From an uncultured Oscillospiraceae bacterium (GTDB lineage: Bacteria > Bacillota > Clostridia > Oscillospirales > Oscillospiraceae), in the NCBI GenBank assembly GCA_934645175.1, contig CAKUDE010000011.1, forward strand, positions 1 to 60,027: a DNA stretch of 60,027 bases. The letters run 5' to 3'. Shown one piece after another: positions 45,599 through 54,040 of the stretch. The position numbers were made by a program, and so were the translations under genes. The notes below the pieces were generated by a model. The model made no database searches and was not told the DNA's origin. It worked only from the letters and a program-made list of their open reading frames with translations. The stretch's first letter is position 1, and every line of letters starts with the position of its first letter.

Positions 45599-46573
45599 AT
45601 GGAATGGACGGAACTGACCATCCGAACCGCGTCGCAGGGTGTCGATCTTTTGTGTACGGCACTGACGGATGCGGGTTTCGACAGCTTCGCCGTCGACGAC
45701 GGCGAGCAGTTCGCACAATTTCTGGAGACCTCTCAGGATTATTGGGACTATGTAGACGAATCGCTCGGCGAAAAAATGCGCGGGCTTTCTCAGGTGCGTC
45801 TCTGGCTCGGCGAGGAAGCCGAGCGGCAGATTCCGCAGCTTCAGGCGCTCCTGCAGGCGCTTCCGATCCGCTGGCCGAGCGTCGAATTCGGCCCGCTTAC
45901 GCTCCGTCTGGAAAACGTGCCGGACGAGGACTGGGAAAACTCATGGAAGAAGAACTACCGGCCGCTGGCCGTCGGCGAGCGGCTGTGGATCGTGCCGAAA
46001 TGGATGACGCCGGAGGCGCCGCAGGGACGCGTGCCGCTGATTCTCGACCTCGGTCTGACCTTCGGTACCGGCGAGCACGACTCGACACAGCTCTGTCTGC
46101 GCCTTCTGGAGCGCGTGATCCGGGGCGGAGAGCGGGTGGCCGACCTGGGCAGCGGCAGCGGCATTTTGTCGATCGCGGCGCTGCTGCTTGGCGCGCAGAG
46201 CGCCATCGGCGTGGATGTTGATCCCGCAGCCGAACACATCGCGCGTGAAAACGCCGCGCTCAACGGCTTTGACCGCACGCGCTTCTCCGCGCAGACGGCA
46301 AACGTCATTGACGACCGCGCCGCCATGCGGCGTCTTTCCGAGGGCGGCTACGATGTGGTCTGCGCCAATATTGTCGCAGGCGTTCTGGTGCGGCTTGCGC
46401 CGGTCATTCCGGCCTTTCTGCGCCGGGACGGCGTGCTGATCTGCTCCGGCATCGTCCGTGAGCGTGAGCGGGAGGTACGCGCGGCGCTGGAGGCAGCAGG
46501 GCTGGAGCTTTTGGACGCACCGCACACGGCGCAGTGGTGCGCGCTGCTTGCGCGCAGGGGGCGGGAGGCATGA
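45599..46573 (+). CDS. prmA: Ribosomal protein L11 methyltransferase
   Basis: Methylates ribosomal protein L11. The N-terminal L11-binding domain (MEWTELTIRTASQGVDLLCTAL) is joined to a SAM domain with DLGLTFGTGEHDSTQL, motif I DLGSGSGILSIA, GVDVDPAAEHIARENA and CANIVAGVL. 324 residues; AAAGGAGG precedes the ATG. Its stop overlaps the next gene's start (ATGA). Confidence 0.95.
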   Translation: MEWTELTIRTASQGVDLLCTALTDAGFDSFAVDDGEQFAQFLETSQDYWDYVDESLGEKMRGLSQVRLWLGEEAERQIPQLQALLQALPIRWPSVEFGPLTLRLENVPDEDWENSWKKNYRPLAVGERLWIVPKWMTPEAPQGRVPLILDLGLTFGTGEHDSTQLCLRLLERVIRGGERVADLGSGSGILSIAALLLGAQSAIGVDVDPAAEHIARENAALNGFDRTRFSAQTANVIDDRAAMRRLSEGGYDVVCANIVAGVLVRLAPVIPAFLRRDGVLICSGIVREREREVRAALEAAGLELLDAPHTAQWCALLARRGREA

Positions 46574-47586
46574 GGATCCCCTACCGTCACAAGCTGTTTC
46601 TGAAAAAATCGCTTCGGGTGCTGCTCATCACGCTGGCGGCGCTGCTCGTGCTGACACTGGCGGTGCTTGTCTATCTGGAGCCGTATCTGGTCTATGACCG
46701 CGACGGCGTTCATCTGGATTTTTCGGACCGCCGGACGCCGGACGACTCAAACGTCACGGCCTCCGCACAGCCGAGCGTCCCGGATGCGTCGTTCATTCAG
46801 GTAGAGCCGTCGGAGTCCGGACGGCTACTCTCGGAAACGGGCGGCTACTACATCACCACCTCCATGCTTCTGGAGCCGGAGAAGGCGCTTTCTGCTGTCA
46901 AGTCACTCGACAGTCGCTGTGCCGTCGCCATCGAGCTGAAAAGCATTTTCGGAAATTTCTACTACTCTACCTCCATCGGCGGAGCGCCGTTGGCGGATAC
47001 GGACGTGTCGCAGGTCGATACGCTGATCGACTACCTGCGCGAGCAGGGCTTCTATATGATCGCCGTTGTCCCCGCCTTCCGCGACCGCGCCTTCGCGCTG
47101 GAGCACGTTTCCAGCGGTCTGGCGCTGCAGAACGGCGCCCTGTGGGTCGATGAGCGGCAGTGCTACTGGCTTGACCCGGCCGACGGAACGACTCTGAGCT
47201 ATCTGATGCAGATTGCGCGCGAGCTTTCCAGTCTCGGCTTCCGTGAGGTTGCCTTCTCCGATTTCCGTTTCCCCACCAGCAGCAGAATCAACTACCGTTC
47301 CGACAAGACCGGCGCGGAGCTGGTCGCCGACGCAGCCGGAACGCTGACCGCTTTCTTTGAAAGCAGCAATCTGATGATTTCCTTTGTCACGGACGACGTG
47401 CAGTTCGCCTCTGCGCCCGTCACCGGCCGGATCTATATCCCCGACGCCGACGGCACAAACGTGGAAAAATATACGCAGGGCTTCGCCGTATGTACAGGAC
47501 TGCGGGAGCTGGTATTCCTGACCGCCTCGCGCGACGTACGCTTTGACGACCGCGCGGTGCTTCGCCCGCTGCTCAATGAATCATGA
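46570..47586 (+). CDS. DUF4015 putative glycoside hydrolase, membrane-anchored
   Basis: A 338-residue protein with an N-terminal helix (about 15-38) and an extracytoplasmic TIM-barrel-like domain with features of the DUF4015 putative glycosidase family: AVAIELKSIFGNFYYST, FYMIAVVPAFRDRAFAL, GALWVDERQCYWLDP and FREVAFSDFRFPTS. The catalytic residues are not established for this family. The ATG overlaps the prmA stop, with GGGAGG upstream inside prmA. A strong terminator follows. Confidence 0.75.
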   Translation: MRIPYRHKLFLKKSLRVLLITLAALLVLTLAVLVYLEPYLVYDRDGVHLDFSDRRTPDDSNVTASAQPSVPDASFIQVEPSESGRLLSETGGYYITTSMLLEPEKALSAVKSLDSRCAVAIELKSIFGNFYYSTSIGGAPLADTDVSQVDTLIDYLREQGFYMIAVVPAFRDRAFALEHVSSGLALQNGALWVDERQCYWLDPADGTTLSYLMQIARELSSLGFREVAFSDFRFPTSSRINYRSDKTGAELVADAAGTLTAFFESSNLMISFVTDDVQFASAPVTGRIYIPDADGTNVEKYTQGFAVCTGLRELVFLTASRDVRFDDRAVLRPLLNES

Positions 47587-47624
47587 AAAAGCGCGCCTGC
47601 CGCATTTGCGGCGGGCGCGCTTGG
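47586..47624. terminator. Bidirectional terminator between converging genes
   Basis: GCGCGCCTGCCGC/GCGGCGGGCGCGC stem with an ATTT loop. AAAAA on its left gives a T run for the minus-strand gene. Confidence 0.8.
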
Positions 47625-47627
47625 CGC

Positions 47628-48827
47628 TCATAGCAGTAAGCCCGTCACCAGAACGCCGAGATTCCGCCGATAGATCTCGTCAAACTGTGTGATCGGAAGC
47701 GGATTCTGACCGAGCCCCGCCTCAATGGTATAACCCGGCCGGTCAAAGGTCAGGATAAACCAGTCCTTGTAGCCCGCGAACCCGGAGGCGTAAGGCGTAT
47801 CCTCCAGCAGATACCCGCTGAGCCGGGCGAACTGTTCGCCGATACGCCGCGCGCCGGCCGGCTCCAGGTCAAGGTATTTCCAATAGATCACCTCACCCTG
47901 TGTATGGTAAGACAGCGTAAGGTGAGGATCGACCGTGCGCGTCAGGCGCGCCATCGCCGCCGACTCCGGCTGATCCAGCGGCGCACGGCCGACAAAATCG
48001 CGAGGCGCCGGGCCGGTGAAGCCGAGCGCATATTTCAGCTCCCGCGCCTGCTCCCAGCCGGCCGGATAATTCAGATTGAGGTCCACGCCGGACAGATTCG
48101 CCTTCCAGCCGTCCGGGAACGGGATCGCCGGATAGCGCGCGGCAATGGCTTCGGCCTCCTCAAAGGCCTCGCTGCCGCGTAGGATTGCGCCCGTGACCAG
48201 ATCCACCCCGTCCGGATTGACCATCGGCACGCAATAAAGCTGCGTGCGGCGGAAAAGCGCCGCAGCATCCTGCCCGAAGATCGTTCCGCCCGCCGCGACG
48301 GCCGCAGCGTAATCTTCCATGAATTTCAGCAGAACCGGCGTCGTGATCCATTCGTTCGCGTGGTGGCTGGCGTTGTAAAGCACGCTGCGCTGCCCGCTGC
48401 CGAGGCGCAGCAGCGTAACAGGGCGGCCGAAGCGTGTTTTCGTCAGCGTTCTCTGCGTGAGAAACGGATAGCGCGCGGTCAGCCCCTGCACACACAGCGC
48501 CAACAGCTCCGAGGTAAACGCCATATCCGTCGGCACGACGGAAAAGCCCAGCGGAATAATCAGCTCCTGCCCAACCGTCAGGCGGCGCGGTTCAATGCCC
48601 GGATTTGCGGTCAAAATTGCCCGTTGTGTCGTACCATAGCGCTCTGCCAGGCGGTAAATCGTCTCCCCTGCGCGCACGCGGTAGCGCACAAAGCCCGTCA
48701 GGTACGGCTCAAGCGCCTGCATGGTCTGCACGTCAAGCATACCTGTGGGTGCAAGTCCCGACGCACGCTGAAACGCCTCTACGGACGCCGCCTCCGCACG
48801 GCGCAGCGCCAGCTCCAGAAGTGTCAT
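47628..48827 (-). CDS. LysM-M14 family gamma-D-glutamyl-diamino acid endopeptidase-like protein
   Basis: A 399-residue protein with three parts. An N-terminal 45-residue helical stretch resembles a truncated peptidoglycan-binding domain, a LysM domain spans about 48-92 (YRVRAGETIYRLAERYG, TVGQELIIP), and a zinc carboxypeptidase domain follows. The last has HHANE (zinc ligands His156 and Glu159), HTQGE (third zinc His) and YTIEAGLG (catalytic Glu). The organisation resembles Lysinibacillus ENP1/YqgT endopeptidases that cut stem peptides in sporulating Firmicutes. No signal peptide is seen, so it may act in the mother cell. GGGAGG sets the ATG. Confidence 0.88.
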   Translation of the reverse strand: MTLLELALRRAEAASVEAFQRASGLAPTGMLDVQTMQALEPYLTGFVRYRVRAGETIYRLAERYGTTQRAILTANPGIEPRRLTVGQELIIPLGFSVVPTDMAFTSELLALCVQGLTARYPFLTQRTLTKTRFGRPVTLLRLGSGQRSVLYNASHHANEWITTPVLLKFMEDYAAAVAAGGTIFGQDAAALFRRTQLYCVPMVNPDGVDLVTGAILRGSEAFEEAEAIAARYPAIPFPDGWKANLSGVDLNLNYPAGWEQARELKYALGFTGPAPRDFVGRAPLDQPESAAMARLTRTVDPHLTLSYHTQGEVIYWKYLDLEPAGARRIGEQFARLSGYLLEDTPYASGFAGYKDWFILTFDRPGYTIEAGLGQNPLPITQFDEIYRRNLGVLVTGLLL

Positions 48828-48883
48828 TGTCATCCCCTCCCGTCCTACTGTATTCCCCTGCCGCACGCACTATGAAAAAAAGC

Positions 48884-48911
48884 TGGACATTCCGGATTTT
48901 TGTGATACAAT
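48884..48911 (+). promoter_or_regulatory. Promoter of psuK-psuG
   Basis: TGGACA (48884-48889), 16 bases, TACAAT (48906-48911), about 70 bases before psuK. Confidence 0.6.
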
Positions 48912-48982
48912 GCAGATTGAGCCGGAAGCCAGCGGTCAGGACGGATCGTTATACGGCATTTCCTGCAAAGGGATGAAAAAAT

Positions 48983-49915
48983 ATGCAAGAAGAACGTTAC
49001 GCCGTCGTGATCGGCGGCGCAAACATCGACATTGGCGGCCGTGCCCTGCGTCCGCTCGTAGCACGGGACTCCAACCCCGGAACGGTTCACGTCAGCCTCG
49101 GCGGCGTCGGGCGGAACATCGCGCACAATATGGCCCTTCTGGGCGTAAACACGCAGCTTTTGACCGCGCTGGGCGACGACGCAAACGCGCGCCGCATTGA
49201 AGAATCCTGCCGGAGCCTCGGTATTGATCTGAGCGGCGCACGGCGTGTTCCCGGCGGCCGGAGCTCAACCTATCTGTTCCTCAGCGACCCCTCCGGCGAC
49301 ATGGCGCTCGCCGTGAGCGATATGGAAATCTGCGAGGCCATCGACGCAAACTATCTGCGCACGCAGCTTTCCCGCATCAACGGCGCGGCACTGGCCGTGG
49401 TCGATGCAAATCTGCCGCAGAATGCCATCGATTTTCTGGCGGAGAATTGCCGCGTACCGCTGTTTGCCGACCCCGTTTCCGTCGCCAAAGCGGAGAAGCT
49501 GCGTGCGTTGCTGCCGCGGCTGCATACCTTCAAGCCCAACCGCATGGAGGCGGAGCTGCTCAGCGGCGTGCATATTACGGACGAGCCGAGTCTGCACGCC
49601 GCCGCGCGGCGGCTTCTGGCAATGGGTATCCGGCGTGTGTTCATCTCGCTTGGCGCAGACGGCGTTCTGGCTGCCGAGGGCGGCACGCTGCTGCATATCC
49701 CCTGCTGCCCGGCACAGATGAAAAATGCCACCGGTGCAGGCGACAGCTTTACCGCCGCGCTTGCGTGGAGCTATCTCTCCGGCGCGAGTCTGGGCGAAAG
49801 CGCCCGCGCCGCCGCCGCTGCAGCCGCCATTACCGTCGAATCCGAAGACACCATCTCCCGCACGCTCTGTGCCTCCGCGCTGCGGTCGCGCATGGAGTCG
49901 GCGCGGAGCAAATAA
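48983..49915 (+). CDS. psuK: Pseudouridine kinase (PfkB family)
   Basis: Phosphorylates pseudouridine from RNA turnover to pseudouridine 5'-phosphate. The PfkB fold is clear: VIGGANIDIGG, GGVGRNIAHNMALLG, and the anion-hole/catalytic motif NATGAGDSF with Asp254. 310 residues. PfkB sequence alone does not fix the substrate; the assignment rests on its position 21 bases before psuG. Confidence 0.9.
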   Translation: MQEERYAVVIGGANIDIGGRALRPLVARDSNPGTVHVSLGGVGRNIAHNMALLGVNTQLLTALGDDANARRIEESCRSLGIDLSGARRVPGGRSSTYLFLSDPSGDMALAVSDMEICEAIDANYLRTQLSRINGAALAVVDANLPQNAIDFLAENCRVPLFADPVSVAKAEKLRALLPRLHTFKPNRMEAELLSGVHITDEPSLHAAARRLLAMGIRRVFISLGADGVLAAEGGTLLHIPCCPAQMKNATGAGDSFTAALAWSYLSGASLGESARAAAAAAAITVESEDTISRTLCASALRSRMESARSK

Positions 49916-49936
49916 ATCAACAAGGAGGAACGATTT

Positions 49937-50851
49937 ATGAATCCCTATCTGGACATCAAGCCCGAGGTCAAGGAGGCGCTCGCCGCCGGTAAACCCGTCG
50001 TCGCGCTCGAATCGACCATTATTTCTCATGGTATGCCCTACCCGCAGAATGTGAAAACCGCGCTGGAGGTCGAGCGGATTATCCGTGAAAACGGCGCCGT
50101 CCCGGCAACCATTGCCATCATCGGCGGCCGTCTGAAGGCCGGTCTGACCGAAGACGAGATCGAATACTTCGGCAAAAAGGGTACGGCCATCGCCAAGGCC
50201 TCCCGCCGCGATCTGACCATGCTCTGCGCGCGCGGCGCCGACGGCGCGACAACCGTCACCACGACGATGATGATCGCACATATGGCGGGCATCCGCATCT
50301 TTGCCACCGGCGGCATCGGCGGCGTGCATCGCGGCGCGGAAACGACCATGGACATCTCCGCCGATCTGGAGGAGCTGGCAAGCACGCCCGTGATGGTCAT
50401 CTGCGCGGGAGCGAAGTCCATTCTCGATCTCGGCCTGACGCTGGAATACCTGGAAACAAAGGGCGTTCCCGTGCTTGGCTACGGTACGGATGAGCTGCCC
50501 GCTTTCTACACGCGCAGCTCCGGCTTCGGCGTGGATTATCGCGTGGACAGCCCCGCAGAGCTGGCCAAAGCGTTGGCCACGCAGCAGGCGCTCGGTCTGC
50601 GCGGCGGTATGCTCGTAACGAATCCCATCCCCGAAGAATACTCCATGGATCCGAAGCTCATCAACGGCGCGATCGACGAAGCCATCGCCGAATGCAAGGC
50701 CAAGGGAATCCACGGCAAGGCGACAACGCCTTTCCTGCTGGCCAAGGTCAAGGAGCTGACCGGCGGCGACAGTCTGGACGCCAACATTCAGCTCGTATAC
50801 AACAACGCCCGCCTTGCGGCGCAGACCGCCGTGGAGCTGGCAAAGCTCTGA
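49937..50851 (+). CDS. psuG: Pseudouridine-5'-phosphate glycosidase
   Basis: Cleaves the C-C glycosidic bond of pseudouridine 5'-phosphate to uracil and ribose 5-phosphate. The family blocks are ALESTIISHGMPYPQN, GGRLKAGLTEDEI, GADGATTVTTTM and TGGIGGVHRGAE, with KSILDLGLTLEYLET later. 304 residues. AGGAGG precedes the ATG. A terminator follows. Confidence 0.97.
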   Translation: MNPYLDIKPEVKEALAAGKPVVALESTIISHGMPYPQNVKTALEVERIIRENGAVPATIAIIGGRLKAGLTEDEIEYFGKKGTAIAKASRRDLTMLCARGADGATTVTTTMMIAHMAGIRIFATGGIGGVHRGAETTMDISADLEELASTPVMVICAGAKSILDLGLTLEYLETKGVPVLGYGTDELPAFYTRSSGFGVDYRVDSPAELAKALATQQALGLRGGMLVTNPIPEEYSMDPKLINGAIDEAIAECKAKGIHGKATTPFLLAKVKELTGGDSLDANIQLVYNNARLAAQTAVELAKL

Positions 50852-50886
50852 CGAGTACATCGCCCATCGGGCGGGGATAGAAACGC

Positions 50887-50919
50887 GCAAGGGAACCCGG
50901 AGGGTTCCCTTGCGTATTT
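50887..50919 (+). terminator. Terminator of psuK-psuG
   Basis: GCAAGGGAACCC/GGGTTCCCTTGC stem with a short loop, followed by GTATTTT. Confidence 0.85.
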
Positions 50920-51012
50920 TCACCGGCCATCGATGAAGATCGTCCGCCAGACCGATATGCCGCCGGAGCAGCGTCCCCTGAAGTAGTCAATAGTTAGTAG
51001 ACACAAAATTTC

Positions 51013-51345
51013 TTAAGCCACCAGTTCTGTTCTGAACAGGACTGGTGGTTTTCCATTTAGTTTGCGGACGGGACGTTCGTTGTTGAAATAGTAGATTGCC
51101 TGTTCAATGGTAGACCTCAGATCATCCCTCTCCCAGTAACGGAAATGCTTGCGTAGCGTGTCCTTGAAGCGCCCCCAAAAACTTTCCATAACTGCGTTGT
51201 CGTGAGGATTTCCTGCTCTTGACATACTTTGGATTACATTGTATTCTTTAAGTAGGTTGCAATAACCTGCGGATGAGTACTGAACACCCTGGTCGCTGTG
51301 CAAAAGGACTTGGTGTTGGAGGCACTCACTTAACGACAGTTCAAA
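51013..51345 (-). pseudogene. IS3-family transposase C-terminal fragment
   Basis: The reading holds the last third of an IS150/IS3-type OrfB integrase core: HQVLLHSDQGVQYSS, SMSRAGNPHDNAVMESFWG (with the catalytic Glu of DDE), and FNNERPVRKLNGKPP. Upstream the frame meets a stop near 51345 and the first two catalytic aspartates are missing. No intact terminal repeats are seen. It marks the left border of the acquired region. Confidence 0.85.
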
Positions 51346-51384
51346 TTAACCGTTTTTAGTGACGTCTTCAAGCGGTGCCAACAG

Positions 51385-51429
51385 AAAGACCACACAAAAG
51401 GCTTCATCGCCCGCTGTGTGGTCTTTTTT
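51385..51429. terminator. Terminator-like hairpin
   Basis: AAAGACCACACA/TGTGTGGTCTTT arms around an 18-base loop, with T runs on both strands, between the IS fragment and the TOPRIM fragment. Confidence 0.65.
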
Positions 51430-51430
51430 G

Positions 51431-52010
51431 TTACCCGAGCAACTCGATTATTTCGAGCTCTTGCTTGAGTTCGGTAATTAAACTTGGGATTTCTTCGCAG
51501 TGCTGTGCAATTGCTTTAGCTTTGCCTGGCTTTGAAGTTACATGGTATTTCTCTGTGATTTGTTGCTCTAGAGAACCGTATTCTGTCATAGATGCCCGAA
51601 AATACTTTTCAAAATCGACCCCGAAATACGCATACTTGCTCGTCTTAACATATTTTTCAGCAGCTGTTTCCCATATGTCCGTGTTTATTATTCCTTTGAA
51701 TATTTTGGTGTTTTCAGTTGCTTTTCCATCTCCATCAAAGATAAAATAGCAATTGTAACCGTACGCGTTAAACAGCCGCCAAAATAATGGTATGGATTCT
51801 TTGCCTCGACAATTGACGATTTCAACACCGTGTTCGGCTAAAGAGAAGCCTATTCGTTTCAGATATACTGGTAAGGCAAAAAATTCCGTTGCGCCTTCAA
51901 CAAGCACAATCGTTTCCGCAAACATTCCTTTTAATTGGTCTGCGAAAAGTCGTGTGTTATAGTAGTCAATGATGTTATCTGGCGAGATTTTATCAGCTGG
52001 GGCACCGGAT
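51431..52010 (-). pseudogene. OLD-family nuclease, TOPRIM-domain fragment
   Basis: From about 52010 the frame reads ADKISPDNIIDYYNTRLFADQLKGMFAETIVLVEGATEFF, then VNCRGKESIPLFWRLFNAYG and CYFIFDGDGK, with the Glu and DGD positions of a TOPRIM domain as in OLD/Gabija GajA-like nucleases. The N-terminal ABC-type ATPase half is missing and the 5' end is joined to the Sau3AI-like fragment. An internal ATG at 51925 could give 164 residues. It is a remnant of a defence nuclease, low in GC. Confidence 0.6.
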
Positions 52011-52029
52011 TTGAAGTGACCCCAAAAAG

Positions 52030-52398
52030 TTAGACAATATTTTGAAGCAAAAATTGTTCAAGCAACCGAAATTTATGCCAAAAGGCACTGGTTTGGAAGG
52101 TCTTATCGTACTCCTCCATATAGTTGATGATATTGCAGACCAGCCGTTCCTTGGCACGGATTCCGTTTTTTCCACGTAGGTAGGGCGTGACCTTCAGTTC
52201 TACGCCAGCTTCCGGGAAGTCTGGCTCAGACTCGGAGTTGGGCGTGTAGCCAAACCAGCTCTCTTCGATAACAGTTCCGATAGCGCCTTTTCCCGTGGCC
52301 AAACGACCAGTTTTATCGACATCCCGGAGCGGGATACCCTTGATCTCCTGCGCACGCCGCAGAATCGATTCTTTGGTCACATACTGTGTTCCCTCCAC
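52030..52398 (-). pseudogene. Sau3AI/MutH-type restriction endonuclease, N-terminal fragment
   Basis: Starting at GTG 52398 (AAGGAG nine bases upstream) the frame reads TQYVTKESILRRAQEIKG, then GAIGTVIEESWFGY, SEPDFPEAGVELKVTP and AKERLVCNIINYM. This is the N-terminal domain of Sau3AI-like GATC endonucleases, with the catalytic D-x(n)-E-x-K set. Complete enzymes are about 480 residues; this one stops after 122, fused to the TOPRIM fragment. Probably inactive as a restriction enzyme. Confidence 0.75.
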
Positions 52399-52437
52399 TG
52401 CTTCCAACTCCTTTTCTATGATTTCATTATGAACGAC

Positions 52438-52472
52438 CATGGGTCTTGCGCATTGCTGCACAAGACCCATGG
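52438..52472. repeat. Near-perfect 34-base inverted repeat
   Basis: CCATGGGTCTTG and CAAGACCCATGG flank a ten-base centre (CGCATTGCTG on the plus strand). It lies at the point where the body of the cytosine methylase gene is missing, so it may be a deletion scar or a relic terminal repeat. Confidence 0.6.
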
Positions 52473-52475
52473 ATA

Positions 52476-52601
52476 TCATTCTGATTTTGATATAGCTTCC
52501 CACTGTGAGAACCACGTAGTCTCCCAGCCTGATCCAAGTCGGTAGAATCCCAATCGGAATCCGCCGACGCCTGCGAATAACTCGCAAATCGTCTTTTGCA
52601 T
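52476..52601 (-). pseudogene. DNA cytosine-5 methyltransferase, N-terminal stub
   Basis: With AAAGGAGG before it, the ATG opens QKTICELFAGVGGFRLGFYR and ETTWFSQWE, motif I of C5-cytosine methylases (FAGVGGFRLG). After SQWE the family similarity ends and a stop follows at 52476. About 90% of the gene, including the catalytic PC motif, is deleted. It belonged to the adjacent Sau3AI-like system. Confidence 0.8.
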
Positions 52602-52721
52602 AATAAAGCCCTCCTTTGACCGTCATGCGGTCAGCTCGCTTATTTTTCATAGACCGAGCCGTAGCTCATGTTAGCACCGGCAGACGCCGGATCGTTGGTC
52701 TATATTACGACAGTTGTACTT

Positions 52722-52934
52722 TTATATTGGTTGATTGGGTACGAACTCCAGAATGTCATCCACACCACAGTTAAGGACTACACAGATTTTTTCTATGGAC
52801 TCAAGTGAAATATAGGTGTCATTTTTCAGGCGAGTAGTAATATTTGCACTGTATCCTGCCATTTTTTGAAGCTGTGTATTGGTTATACCCCGGTCAATCA
52901 ACATGTGGAAAAGTTTTTTGTAACTTACCGCCAC
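52722..52934 (-). CDS. XRE-type controller protein (GTG start)
   Basis: A 70-residue helix-turn-helix protein: YKKLFHMLIDRGITNTQLQKMAGYSANITTRLKND, then LESIEKICVVLNCGVDDILEF, the Cro/CI (HTH_26) pattern often found next to Sau3AI-like restriction systems. The start is GTG with GGAGG seven bases upstream. It is the only intact gene of the former restriction system and may control its own promoter. Confidence 0.85.
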   Translation of the reverse strand: MAVSYKKLFHMLIDRGITNTQLQKMAGYSANITTRLKNDTYISLESIEKICVVLNCGVDDILEFVPNQPI

Positions 52935-52959
52935 GAAAGCACCTCCACTTCTTCTTTAT

Positions 52960-52988
52960 AGTATATCACGATGAAGTGAATTTTTCAA
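52960..52988 (-). promoter_or_regulatory. Promoter and candidate operator of the XRE gene
   Basis: TTGAAA (52988-52983), 17 bases, TATACT (52965-52960). CACTTC and GAAGTG half-sites flank the -10 region and could be the operator. Confidence 0.75.
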
Positions 52989-53259
52989 CATCTTTAACGC
53001 CTTTCTTGCAGAATTTTTCTGTGGGAGGGCTTATTTTTTTGCTTTTTTCGGCCAATGTGTGCATTGCTGTCCAGATGGGTCTATGAAAAGAGAATTTCAA
53101 AAATCAAGGGACCAAATGCACTTCTCATGTCCGGTGGTAAGTGAGAGGAGGAACTTTCAAAGTTTTCTGTCAAATCGGGATCTGACTTCTGGTGAGCAAC
53201 GGGACCGGGATTTCCCCCAGTGCGGAAAATTTCTGAATCGTATGCAAGCTTTTTCTATA

Positions 53260-53360
53260 AAACCGTCCCGTTTTGCCTTTCTCGTGGCTTACCTATAGAA
53301 AGCTCCTGAAAAACAGGGGTTCGATTTTCCTGTTTTCGTGGCCTACCTATGAGTGAAGGA
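53260..53360. repeat. Direct repeats upstream of the mobile element's first gene
   Basis: TTTTGCCTTTCTCGTGGCTT ACCTAT at about 53272 and TTTTCCTGTTTTCGTGGCCT ACCTAT at about 53325 share the core CGTGGC-YTACCTAT and are about 55 bases apart. A small CCTG/CAGG hairpin lies between. The interval 52989-53260 shows no gene that I can support. Confidence 0.5.
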
Positions 53361-53396
53361 CTCTTTTCTCCGCTCGAACACAAACATAATATCAAA

Positions 53397-53500
53397 GCCT
53401 GATTTACGTATAAGGGCCGGGATACATATCATACTTCACCGCTTCGGCGGGAGGTATGGCTGTACCCCAGGATAAGTGTGCCCTTTTTCCGTAATCAGGC
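53397..53500 (+). other. 104-base nested inverted repeat with UUCG loop
   Basis: Outer arms GCCTGATT-ACG..AAGGGC (53397-53417) and GCCC..CGTAATCAGGC (53480-53500) enclose an inner hairpin. The inner arms run from GGGATAC at 53419 to GTACCCC at 53468 and close with CGC-TTCG-GCG, a UNCG tetraloop at 53443-53446. Compensating GU pairs in the inner stem point to RNA. It lies 58 bases before the sigma-like gene. It could be a regulatory leader, a structured ncRNA, or a single-strand origin or transfer site. Confidence 0.6.
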
Positions 53501-53558
53501 CTTATTCTGCGGCGGTGCGTTCCGGCTCTTTTCGTTCTCGGGCGGAAAGGAACACACC

Positions 53559-53969
53559 GTGAAGATATGCTACAACGATCCGTATGAGTCACCCTTTGAA
53601 CTCATCATACCGGACGGAGAGCCGGAGGCGTTAAAGGGGATCATTGAGTATCTTAATGAGAATGCACGGCTCATCCGAAATGCCGAACGCCGGGAGAACT
53701 ACCACGCTTTATACCATCTTGAAGCACTGGACTACGAAGGTAACTCTATTGCCTACCTCGACACGCCGGAGCACATCGTTATCCGAAAGGAAGAAGCCGA
53801 GCATATCCGAAACACACTCATACTACTGACCGAGACGCAGCAACGCCGTTTATGGATGTTGAGTGAGAATATGACGCTGCGCGAGATCGCAGCAGTGGAG
53901 GGGGCATCTGCCGGCACCGTAAAAGAAAGCCTGGATGCGGCAAAGAAGAAATTTCAAAATAATTTCTGA
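53559..53969 (+). CDS. Sigma-70 region 4-like regulator (GTG start)
   Basis: A 136-residue protein whose C-terminus (ETQQRRLWMLSENMTLREIAAVEGASAGTVKESLDAAKKKF) is a sigma region 4-type helix-turn-helix. The N-terminal half (PYESPFELIIPDGEPEALKGIIEYL) is the part that in related mobile elements precedes this domain; region 2 is absent. It probably activates the element's genes as a phage ArpU/sigma-like factor. GTG is chosen, with AAAGGA eight bases upstream; the frame further up lacks a ribosome site and crosses the structured hairpin. Confidence 0.75.
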   Translation: MKICYNDPYESPFELIIPDGEPEALKGIIEYLNENARLIRNAERRENYHALYHLEALDYEGNSIAYLDTPEHIVIRKEEAEHIRNTLILLTETQQRRLWMLSENMTLREIAAVEGASAGTVKESLDAAKKKFQNNF

Positions 53970-54040
53970 AAACACCCTGACAAAACCCCTGCTTTTTCTC
54001 TGTATAGTGAGGACGCTTCCTCAGGAAGGAGGACAACACC

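Noticed and set aside
53349..53402. 17-codon frame MSEGLFSPLEHK
   Set aside because: No ribosome site; its start lies in a direct repeat whose other copy has no ATG.
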